Below are positions 53,136 to 59,779 of a stretch of 64,000 nucleotides of DNA, one piece after another. Numbering within the stretch: the stretch's first letter is position 1; each line of letters begins with the position of its first letter. The stretch comes from Gammaproteobacteria bacterium. Lineage in GTDB: Bacteria > Pseudomonadota > Gammaproteobacteria > Arenicellales > JAANXG01. The stretch lies in contig JAHEKE010000021.1 of NCBI GenBank assembly GCA_024638505.1, positions 1 to 64,000 of the forward strand. The letters are read 5' to 3'. Under the pieces are notes generated by a model. It did no database searches and was not told the DNA's origin. It saw only the letters and a program-made list of their open reading frames with translations. The translations under genes were made by a program, and so were the position numbers.

Positions 53136-54025
53136 TGACTGTTCGCTCGGGTTTTGTCACAATCGTGGGTAAGCCCAACGTTGGGAAATCCACCCTGATA
53201 AATAAGATCGTTGGTGAAAAAGTAAGCATTACCTCGAGCAAACCGCAAACAACACGGCACCGAATCATAGGTATTCATACCAAAGCCAAATGCCAGATGG
53301 TGTTTGTCGATACTCCTGGTTTACATAGCCCAAGAGGTAAGGCTTTAAACAGGGTTATCGCACGTACGGCGCAATCAAGCATGATCGACGTTGACGTGTT
53401 AGTGCTTATGATAACCTATGCAGGATGGCATGCGGCCGACAGATATGTGCTGAGGGCGGTACGAGACGTATCAGCGCCTGTGATCCTGGCTATTAACAAG
53501 ATCGACCGCCTGAAGCAAAAGGAGAGGCTCCTGCCGCTTATTGAAAAGTCGGCGAATATGATGAACTTTGAGGCTATCGTGCCACTGTCAGCCAAATCAG
53601 GACGCCATACGGATCTTTTGCTCGAGGCGGTGGCAAAATTAGTGCCGGCGGGACCTATGTATTTCCCAACAGAACAGATTACGGATAGGGATACCCGCTT
53701 CATGCTGTCTGAACTAGTCAGAGAACAGGTGTTTCGTTTACTGGGAGACGAGATCCCCTATGGCGCCGCGGTAAGAGTGGATACTATCGATGATCAGGAG
53801 CCGCTCCGTATACAGGCGCATATCTGGGTAGACAAAAAAAGCCAGAAGGGGATTATGCTGGGTAAAAAGGGACAGCGGATCAAACAGATCAGCACGCGTG
53901 CGCGTCACTCGATCGAGCGGTACCTCGGGCGACGCGTTTATCTGGACCTCGTAGTAAAAGTGCGCAAAGGGTGGGCTGACAACCAGGCTGATTTAAACAG
54001 TCTGGGCTACTGGGAGAATGTTTAG
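53135..54025 (+). CDS. era: GTPase Era
   Basis: It binds the 3' end of 16S rRNA and links 30S maturation to growth. The 296-residue protein has G1 GKPNVGKSTL, G2 TTRHR, G3 VDTPG, G4 NKID and a C-terminal KH domain (LGKKGQRIKQISTRAR). The ATG at 53135 overlaps the rnc stop; a TTG three bases upstream is less likely. The rnc-era-recO run is classical. Confidence 0.97.
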   Translation: MTVRSGFVTIVGKPNVGKSTLINKIVGEKVSITSSKPQTTRHRIIGIHTKAKCQMVFVDTPGLHSPRGKALNRVIARTAQSSMIDVDVLVLMITYAGWHAADRYVLRAVRDVSAPVILAINKIDRLKQKERLLPLIEKSANMMNFEAIVPLSAKSGRHTDLLLEAVAKLVPAGPMYFPTEQITDRDTRFMLSELVREQVFRLLGDEIPYGAAVRVDTIDDQEPLRIQAHIWVDKKSQKGIMLGKKGQRIKQISTRARHSIERYLGRRVYLDLVVKVRKGWADNQADLNSLGYWENV

Positions 54026-54727
54026 GTGCGGATCACCCATCAGTCGGCCTATGTTCTACACCGGCGGCCTTACCGGGAGTCGAGTTTGTTGTTGGATGTA
54101 TTCAGCCGCAGGCATGGGCGTGTGATGCTTCTCGCGAAGGGAATAAGGCAGCTGAAATCCCGGCACCGCTGCGCCATGACCCAGTTTTCTCTACTATCCA
54201 TGAGTTGGGCAGGTAGAGGAGAATTACCAGTACTCACGCAATCCGAGAACGATGGCCCCGCCACATTTTTACAAGGACCCCATCGGCTTTGTGGGTTCTA
54301 TGTCAATGAATTGCTTCTTAAACTACTGCATCGCTATGATCCACATGTTGAATTGTTTGATGCTTATCATGATTTGATGGATTTGCTAGGCACAGGTATG
54401 AACACGGAAGCAGGCTTGCGCCTGTTCGAGAAAAAATTACTGAAAGAACTTGGCTATGCATTAGATCTAGAACATGAGTCTGACGGCATTACCAAAGTTC
54501 GGCCGGATGCGTGTTACCAATACGTACCTATGTTTGGACCTGTTCGCGTCGAGCGTGACATTGCGAACAAACAGTCCGTGCGAGGCGCCACACTACTGGC
54601 ATTATCGAATGAAAAGTTGCTGGATAAGCAGTGTCTTGATGAGAGTAAACGGCTCATGCGCACCGTAATCAATCATTATTTGGGTCAATACAAGCTGCAC
54701 GCGCGCAGCCTGTTTAAAACTTACTGA
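54026..54727 (+). CDS. recO: DNA repair protein RecO
   Basis: It loads RecA on SSB-coated DNA together with RecR. The 233-residue protein has an N-terminal OB fold (SAYVLHRRPYRESSLLLDVFSR-type start, with GRVMLLAKGIR) and a helical C-terminal domain (GFYVNELLLKLLHRYDPHVELFDAY). A zinc-binding Cys cluster is not present. It starts with GTG at 54026 right after the era stop. Confidence 0.95.
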   Translation: MRITHQSAYVLHRRPYRESSLLLDVFSRRHGRVMLLAKGIRQLKSRHRCAMTQFSLLSMSWAGRGELPVLTQSENDGPATFLQGPHRLCGFYVNELLLKLLHRYDPHVELFDAYHDLMDLLGTGMNTEAGLRLFEKKLLKELGYALDLEHESDGITKVRPDACYQYVPMFGPVRVERDIANKQSVRGATLLALSNEKLLDKQCLDESKRLMRTVINHYLGQYKLHARSLFKTY

Positions 54728-54747
54728 AGGAGCATTAGATTGGAATC

Positions 54748-55494
54748 ATGACGGCGAATACCGAGCTACTGTTAGGCGTCAACGTAGACCATGTGGCTAC
54801 GCTCAGGCAGGTTCGGGGGGTTCCCTATCCTTCTCCCCTGCGCGCAGCGGAAATTGTAGAACAGGCGGGCGGTGATGGAATAACTATCCACCTCAGAGAG
54901 GACCGTAGGCACATACAGGATGCCGATGTTGAGATCATTAAACAGCGTAGTCGATTGCCTCTCAACCTTGAAATGGCGGCCACTTCTGAGATGCAGGGCA
55001 TTGCTCTGCGGATTAAACCAGCAGAATGCTGCCTGGTACCGGAGAAGCGCGAAGAACTGACCACCGAGGGGGGATTGGATGTATCCAAACAGGTGGCGTT
55101 CCTTTCTGATTACTGCCGCCAGTTGAGTGAGGCCGGTATTAGCGCCTCACTGTTTATAGATCCCGACCCAGAGCAGATAGATTGCGCGTCCGAAATCGGT
55201 GCAGCGATAATTGAACTTCACACCGGGGCATACGCGGATGCCCATCAACCCGAGGCCGCAGAGCAAGAACTACGCAGGCTTGCCGCCGGGGTGGAGCGGG
55301 GTAAAAAAAACGGTCTCCGCGTTAATGCGGGCCATGGTTTACATTACGACAATGTACAACCAGTTGCCGCGATCCCTGATATTCTGTGTTTAAACATAGG
55401 CCACGCCATTGTGGCTGAGGCGTTGATGTCAGGGATGTTTCAAGCAGTGGTAAGAATGAAGCAGCTTATGGCCGTTGCGCGAAGGAAAGATTAA
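54748..55494 (+). CDS. pdxJ: Pyridoxine 5'-phosphate synthase PdxJ
   Basis: It forms pyridoxine 5'-phosphate from 1-deoxyxylulose 5-phosphate and 3-amino-2-oxopropyl phosphate. The 248-residue TIM barrel has LGVNVDHVATLRQVRG at the start, then DGITIHLREDRRHI, LNLEMAATSEM, SLFIDPDPEQI, ELHTGAYAD and NAGHGLHYDN. Its need for deoxyxylulose phosphate implies that the first enzyme of the MEP pathway is present in the organism. acpS, often next, does not follow here. Confidence 0.97.
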   Translation: MTANTELLLGVNVDHVATLRQVRGVPYPSPLRAAEIVEQAGGDGITIHLREDRRHIQDADVEIIKQRSRLPLNLEMAATSEMQGIALRIKPAECCLVPEKREELTTEGGLDVSKQVAFLSDYCRQLSEAGISASLFIDPDPEQIDCASEIGAAIIELHTGAYADAHQPEAAEQELRRLAAGVERGKKNGLRVNAGHGLHYDNVQPVAAIPDILCLNIGHAIVAEALMSGMFQAVVRMKQLMAVARRKD

Positions 55495-55497
55495 CAG

Positions 55498-55521
55498 AAA
55501 AAAGCCGGCCCAGCGGCCGGC
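55498..55521 (-). terminator. Hairpin terminator at the convergent pdxJ/barrel-protein junction
   Basis: GCCGGCC at 55504-55510 pairs with GGCCGGC at 55515-55521 around CAGC. On the reverse strand it is followed by six T (A-tract at 55498-55503), a textbook intrinsic terminator for the gene ending at 55551. On the forward strand it can also stop pdxJ transcripts, with a poorer tail. Confidence 0.85.
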
Positions 55522-55550
55522 TTCAACCGAGTTTCACTCACGGGATAATT

Positions 55551-56108
55551 CTACAACTCGATCAAACCGCCAATACTCCAGAAATTTAAGCTGTTGTCGC
55601 CAGTGACGCCGGTGTACTCGAGTTCGATTTTGCCCTGTTGGCCGACTTTGACGCCAAACCCAACGCCGTAGCCCAGGCCGCTAGCACTACCGGAAAGACC
55701 GGGGATAGAGGACGATACATCGCTGGTCATGCCGCCAAGCTTACCTTTGAAATAAACGGTCCCCGGCGTTGAATAAGTAAAGAAAAGTGCGTAAGTATCT
55801 ACATCCCAGGTGGTAGTGGTTCCACTTACGTCACCGTCGTCAACTGAGGTCGTGAATTCAAATTCTACGCTGGACGACCCGCCGATACCGCCAATGGGTC
55901 GAGAGAAGCGATAGCCTAAAACGACACCGGCATTGGTGGCATCACCGAATCCCTCGGTATCGTTTTCCATAATGCCGCCTTTGATGCCGACGATCCATTT
56001 ACCGGTCGCATCTTGCCCAAAAAATGTACCTTCTTCGTCGCCAAACGCTGGTATGGCTAAGGTCAGGGTAAGCAGGGTGGGGACAATGTAGTTGCGTGCT
56101 ATGTGCAT
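55551..56108 (-). CDS. Small outer membrane beta-barrel protein
   Basis: A 185-residue precursor with a signal peptide (about 1-23, ending AFG). It is followed by alternating hydrophobic strands typical of an eight-stranded OmpA/porin-like barrel: KWIVGIKGGIMEND, VVLGYRFSRPIG, SVEFEFTTSV, YALFFTYSTP, VYFKGKLGGM, LGYGVGFGVKV and KIELEYTGV. The end (FWSIGGLIEL) finishes on Leu rather than an aromatic residue. I do not recognise a specific family beyond the OMP_b-brl type. It has its own terminator and faces the core operon. Confidence 0.75.
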   Translation of the reverse strand: MHIARNYIVPTLLTLTLAIPAFGDEEGTFFGQDATGKWIVGIKGGIMENDTEGFGDATNAGVVLGYRFSRPIGGIGGSSSVEFEFTTSVDDGDVSGTTTTWDVDTYALFFTYSTPGTVYFKGKLGGMTSDVSSSIPGLSGSASGLGYGVGFGVKVGQQGKIELEYTGVTGDNSLNFWSIGGLIEL

Positions 56109-56642
56109 GACTTTATCTCAAAATACCTTGATGTGTTGGTGAATAATGTTTAGGTACTTTCAATAGCTACTCTAAGTATATGTTCTTAATCTGGAAATAT
56201 CCATAGTTAAAGTAGTTTGTTATCAATGGCTATCGTACGCTGCGGGCTACTGTTTTGCATAAATGCGAAAAATACCGCAGAGCTACCCGCTCCTGCCTCT
56301 TTGCAGCAAGTATAGACACTATTTTACGGCGGTGCGTGCCGGGGGCCTGCGTGTTGGAAGATCAGTAGGTCGGGCTGCGAAGATATCGCATTCGTCGCTT
56401 ATACCGACAGTAAGCGGTGAAACAGGCAATTTAAAAAACCCCATACTGTTTTTTAGCCCCTTGTTGATCGTATCGGGTATCGACATGCGATGGTATCAAC
56501 AATTACCGGGTGGTGAAACCTTTTGGTTATCAACAGAGCCCATTTGCCGGGTCAATCGAAGCCACCGCGGTGGTCAGGCGCATTGCGTTGTCACTGGTTC
56601 ATGCTCTGAAGCAGGTGTAACTCGAAAGGTATTGTCACAGCA
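56109..56642. other. Non-coding or decayed stretch
   Basis: About 530 bases between two reverse-strand genes. The first 150 are AT-rich and should hold the promoter of the beta-barrel gene. A forward frame at 56263-56679 is open but has no ribosome site, no recognisable domain, and runs into the PilZ gene on the other strand. I do not regard it as a gene. Confidence 0.5.
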
Positions 56643-56951
56643 TTATCCACCGGTGGAATGTAGAATACGGCAGGCATAGCTGAACAATCCCCAGGAACGG
56701 TGTCTGCCCTGACGAATCACTCTGGCTTTGATCCTTATCGGATTTTCGTCTTCCTCGGACGGCACGGCTATTTCCACATCTTGTGCAACCGCTAGTTTTC
56801 GCCGAGTCATCAGATACATACCGGTGTAGTTAATGTTCTCTAGGTGTGCGTTTTCATAGCTGTTTGTTTCCTCGTTGAACAGACGAACTCGCGTGCGAAG
56901 GTTGCGCCTGAGCGTTCGACGCCGCTCGGTGACAATCTTATCCATTGTCAT
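56643..56951 (-). CDS. PilZ-domain protein with degenerate c-di-GMP motif
   Basis: A 102-residue single-domain protein. The N-terminus ERRRTLRRNLRTRVRL matches the RxxxR arm of PilZ. ENINYTGMYL stands at the position of the (D/N)xSxxG motif, with Ser replaced by Asn. A strand-rich remainder (VEIAVP, RIKARVIRQG, WGLFSY) completes the barrel. PilZ domains bind cyclic di-GMP and control motility or polysaccharide secretion; the altered second motif makes binding uncertain. A second in-frame ATG lies two codons inside. Confidence 0.65.
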   Translation of the reverse strand: MTMDKIVTERRRTLRRNLRTRVRLFNEETNSYENAHLENINYTGMYLMTRRKLAVAQDVEIAVPSEEDENPIRIKARVIRQGRHRSWGLFSYACRILHSTGG

Positions 56952-57253
56952 GAGTTAAGCTTCACTGGATGGACTTGCTGCAGCATTAGATAGTTTTACA
57001 TCAGGTGTTTCATACGGGTGGATCGAACGAATCGCGGCAAATACTTTGATGTTAAGTGTAGCCGTAGAATTTAACCTGTACACCACCTGATACTGCGACC
57101 GGGGAAAAGCTGAGCTGCGCACAGAACCCACCTCGCAGCATTTCCGGCGCGGATAACAATCGCGATAGGGGTAAAAATGCTTGACAAGGATGAGCCTGCG
57201 CGGCGCGTTGTACGTGTTAACATTGCCAGTATGCTTTCACCGCAGGCAACGAC
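56952..57253. other. Intergenic region between PilZ gene and small orphan gene
   Basis: About 300 bases. TTGTAC at 57208-57213 and TATGCT at 57230-57235, 16 bases apart, could promote the gene at 57254. A separate TTGACA at 57181 has no matching -10. Nothing else was recognised. Confidence 0.4.
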
Positions 57254-57472
57254 GTGAAGTACGCGCCAGAAAACCGTAAAAACCTGGTAAACCTTGTGGC
57301 TTCAACAGCAAAATCGTTGATCAACGTAGCGCTGGCCTGCCAGTCGATGGAGGAGGGGAAAAAACCGCCGAACGCCATTGAGGCGCAATATAAAAAACTC
57401 AGAGAATCGCACCAGAACTATGAGGCCGCGTTGGTTGCCGCTCAGCTCATGAAAAAAGATGCGGAGGACTGA
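57254..57472 (+). CDS. Hypothetical small helical protein
   Basis: A 72-residue protein starting with GTG at 57254. It is charged and likely all-helical, with no membrane segment: ENRKNLVNLVASTAKSLINV, then an Ala-rich C-terminal half ending MKKDAED. I do not recognise a family. Support is modest: a weak purine run before the start, balanced amino-acid composition and a possible promoter just upstream. Confidence 0.4.
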   Translation: MKYAPENRKNLVNLVASTAKSLINVALACQSMEEGKKPPNAIEAQYKKLRESHQNYEAALVAAQLMKKDAED

Positions 57473-57574
57473 CTTGAGACCTCCCCAAACCCCGGATGAC
57501 GATCTCACCTGCGGGGGAAGGAAGGATGACGTCAAACGGGGAGAGGGAAGGGGCTACAAACAGCGTTAATGCGA

Positions 57575-57775
57575 TCACTTTAAACAGGCGTTAGAAACCA
57601 TTCCACTGGCCGCCGCCAAACGCAGATTTGGCTTGCTCTGGTCGACGCAAACCTCAAGCCATATTTCTTCTAACAGATCAACCGCCAAGGGCAGGAAGTA
57701 CTCGATATCAAAATCTTTTTGCTCTCGGTATACCTCTGATAACTCATCATAAATTTTGGCTCGGGCGGTGGACAT
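57575..57775 (-). CDS. Hypothetical small acidic protein
   Basis: A 66-residue, acidic, probably helical protein (ARAKIYDELSEVYREQKDF, then LAVDLLEEIWLEV). The ATG at 57775 has GGAG nine bases upstream, which favours it over the longer frame from 57808. There is no membrane segment and no recognised domain. It converges on the 57254 gene; between them lie G- and C-rich tracts that can pair (CTCCCC at 57481-57486 with GGGGAG at 57538-57543). Confidence 0.5.
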   Translation of the reverse strand: MSTARAKIYDELSEVYREQKDFDIEYFLPLAVDLLEEIWLEVCVDQSKPNLRLAAASGMVSNACLK

Positions 57776-57895
57776 ATGTTTATCTCCAGTTAGGCGCACG
57801 GTCAGCACGATGGGCCGTTGTTTCCCAAATTTTCATCACCGGAATCCAGGTGCGGTATTTGCAGGTCCAAGGTGCTGATCACGGCGCGCATAGAC

Positions 57896-58081
57896 CTACT
57901 CCATAGTTGTATTTAAAGTATCGAAATCGACGTAGTCTTCATCTTCTTCGCGCTCAATTCTCCAGCGAGCGACCCTTTCCGCCAGATCATTCACGGCAAA
58001 GGTAATAGCAGTTACTAAAGCGATGTAAACGACCGTCAATACGGCATTAGCTTGGATATAAGCAAGAATGGCTTCAAACAT
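57896..58081 (-). CDS. Hypothetical single-pass membrane protein with acidic tail
   Basis: A 61-residue protein with one predicted membrane helix (about 13-32, AVLTVVYIALVTAITFAV). A basic/amphipathic stretch (RVARWRIER) and an acidic tail (EEDEDYVDFD) follow. A G-rich sequence on the reverse strand lies just before the start. No family is recognised. It belongs to a run of short membrane genes on this strand. Confidence 0.45.
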   Translation of the reverse strand: MFEAILAYIQANAVLTVVYIALVTAITFAVNDLAERVARWRIEREEDEDYVDFDTLNTTME

Positions 58082-58349
58082 CGTGTTGACCCCCCACAGG
58101 TTGAACGTGTTTAGCTAAAGTGTAGACTAAAAATCGACCAGGTGTGAGGGAACTTTGAGTTGGCTTAAAATTTTGAGGAATCGGGCATAGAACGGGTTTA
58201 TTTGCTGGGGCTTCGCCGTGTGCTGATTACAGGGATTTAATACGCCTGATCCGGGGCTCACCTGGAGCGGAGGCAGCGCAGTCCCGCTTTAGGCGTTTGG
58301 CAGAGTCTGCATCTGGAAAAGCGTTTTTTCCCGGCACCGGGTATGGGCG

Positions 58350-58571
58350 CTATCGACCGTATCCGCTGTAATATTCCGGCAGCACCGGGTCGATTCCCTC
58401 AACGTAAACGTAAACAGCGGATGCGCTGGTCATGCTGGAAAGCCAAATTATCCCCGTCCAGAAAAAAATACAGATGAATAACACGCTGAGGACAACCCAT
58501 AAGGCATGCCAAGCTAGTGAAGACGACGGTGGTAATGGGGTTGAATGCGCTGCTGACGAGATCGATGTCAT
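58350..58571 (-). CDS. Hypothetical single-pass membrane protein
   Basis: A 73-residue protein with a Ser/Pro-rich N-terminus, one strong membrane helix (about 21-45, LWVVLSVLFICIFFWTGIIW) and a Tyr/Pro-rich C-terminus (VYVYVEGIDPVLPEYYSGYG). TAGGTAGG precedes the ATG by about 8 bases on the reverse strand. No family is recognised. Confidence 0.45.
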   Translation of the reverse strand: MTSISSAAHSTPLPPSSSLAWHALWVVLSVLFICIFFWTGIIWLSSMTSASAVYVYVEGIDPVLPEYYSGYGR

Positions 58572-58735
58572 AATGAAAACCTACCTAGAGGGTCTCTACA
58601 GTGACTCCTCAGTTTACCCACCGCTGTCTACAAGTTTAGTCAACGCGCACGTGAAATTGGGCCATATCTGCCGCTTTTGCTGCCACCCGTTGTATTGTGC
58701 CCGATAGCCGGTGTCAGCCGGTATACAGACTGTAG

Positions 58736-58876
58736 CTAGTATAGAAAAAGCCAGCCAAACAGTACGACGCCGAGACAGGTAGTGGCATAGCAGACCACCG
58801 AAAACCAAAGGCACGTGGCTAAAAAGAGCTTTACTGTGCGGGGCGCTATGTGCCGCGTGGGTGAAAACGTCACCAT
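58736..58876 (-). CDS. Hypothetical 46-residue membrane protein
   Basis: Starting at the ATG at 58876, this frame gives a 46-residue protein with a basic N-terminus (PTRHIAPRTVK) and a long hydrophobic stretch (about 17-46) rich in Trp, Cys and Phe, ending in GWLFLY. Its start overlaps the stop of the preceding 51-residue gene (ATGGTGA), an arrangement typical of translational coupling. The function is unknown. Confidence 0.4.
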   Translation of the reverse strand: MVTFSPTRHIAPRTVKLFLATCLWFSVVCYATTCLGVVLFGWLFLY

Positions 58877-59025
58877 ATGAACAACCTGCTCACCAGCCAC
58901 ACCGCTGCGCCCCACACCGCGGCACTGAGGGCCAAACCAAAGAACAACAGTACGAGCCACTCGGGTGCGCTAGGAGGATCTCCCTCTCGTTTCAGCCTTT
59001 CGTTGTTACTCTCAAGGATAGACAT
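58870..59025 (-). CDS. Hypothetical 51-residue membrane protein
   Basis: The reverse strand from the ATG at 59025 to the TGA at 58872-58870 encodes 51 residues. A charged soluble N-terminus (SILESNNERLKREGDPP) is followed by one membrane helix (about 23-47, EWLVLLFFGLALSAAVW) and a short end LVSRLFIW. The charged-head plus tryptophan-bordered-helix layout is that of a genuine small membrane protein, but no clear ribosome site is seen. Its stop overlaps the start of the next short gene by 7 bases. Confidence 0.5.
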   Translation of the reverse strand: MSILESNNERLKREGDPPSAPEWLVLLFFGLALSAAVWGAAVWLVSRLFIW

Positions 59026-59415
59026 GGCAATTCTGGCTTTTATTGATGTAGTAGATTAAATTTAACTCATAACTCATTGATAAAGCAAACTCTATTGATA
59101 AATACCAGTGAATCGGCATCGCTTTATGTCGATGGAGTGGCGAACCGCTGCATCTATATCGTAAAAATGTAATTGATTTTAATAGAGAATTTGGGTGCGG
59201 TAGCGATGTGGCGCGGCCGATGCGATTGGCCGAAGAATGATCAGGAGAGGGGCTGTATTCCGCACGGGCGGTCGATGTAATTCACCCATTCAGGTGATTG
59301 ACCGGTGATGCACCTTCTGGACAATACTTTCCACCGCTTGGGTCACGTTGTTAGAGGCAAAGGACGGCATGAAATCAACGTCTCACACGGGGTGTGACAT
59401 CTTTGCACAGTCGTT
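59026..59415. other. Intergenic region with a perfect palindrome
   Basis: About 390 bases without a supportable gene between divergent small genes. It contains the palindrome described separately at 59383-59397. No RNA gene or repeat family was recognised. Confidence 0.45.
59383..59397. promoter_or_regulatory. Perfect inverted repeat, possible operator
   Basis: TCACAC and GTGTGA flank GGG, giving a perfect 6-3-6 inverted repeat 19 bases before the small gene at 59416. The arms are about the size bound by dimeric repressors. It could equally be a chance hairpin; no regulator is identified. Confidence 0.3.
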
Positions 59416-59556
59416 ATGAATCTGATCACCTCAAATCATAATCGTTCTCGCCCCAGCACAAGCGAGTGGTGCATACTGCTTGCCGCAACCTTGTCTTTAA
59501 GCTTTCTGTGCTGGGGCGGCTTGTGGTGGCTGCTGCATGTTCTACTGCACTGGTAA
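59416..59556 (+). CDS. Hypothetical 46-residue membrane protein
   Basis: From the ATG at 59416 to TAA at 59554-59556 the forward strand encodes 46 residues. A polar N-terminus (NLITSNHNRSRPSTSEW) is followed by a hydrophobic segment (about 19-46) rich in Leu and Trp, ending VLLHW. It resembles the reverse-strand 51-residue protein in layout (polar head, Glu-Trp, then one helix with terminal Trp). No ribosome site is evident, so confidence is limited. Confidence 0.4.
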   Translation: MNLITSNHNRSRPSTSEWCILLAATLSLSFLCWGGLWWLLHVLLHW

Positions 59557-59779
59557 CAATCAGCTGGCTCATTTCATATAGGTCAGTGGACAAATTTAAA
59601 CGACCTTACTGCTTCGAACCGAGTAAACATTAAGCGAAACACGCTCCGATCATCTGCTTTAGACACGGTGCAGTCTGGCACGTTATCATAAGAAGCACTC
59701 CACAGGACGACACCCCATAGCTCACCGCTCGTCAAGACCGTTCGAAAAACCTTGTTCGAATAAGCAGCCAGCAGACAAC

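Noticed and set aside
56263-56679. Forward frame of 138 codons
   Set aside because: No ribosome site, no domain, and its end overlaps the PilZ gene on the opposite strand.
57000-57091. ATCAGGTG and CACCTGAT inverted repeat
   Set aside because: The 8-base arms are about 75 bases apart and could easily occur by chance.
57181-57186. Consensus -35 TTGACA before the 57254 gene
   Set aside because: No -10-like hexamer at 16-19 bases downstream.
58614-58814. Reverse-strand frame of 66 codons
   Set aside because: It overlaps the better-supported 46-residue membrane gene in another frame and has no feature of its own.
58877-59059. Forward frame of 60 codons
   Set aside because: It lies opposite the 51-residue membrane gene and shows Ser/His/Ala-rich composition typical of a shadow frame.
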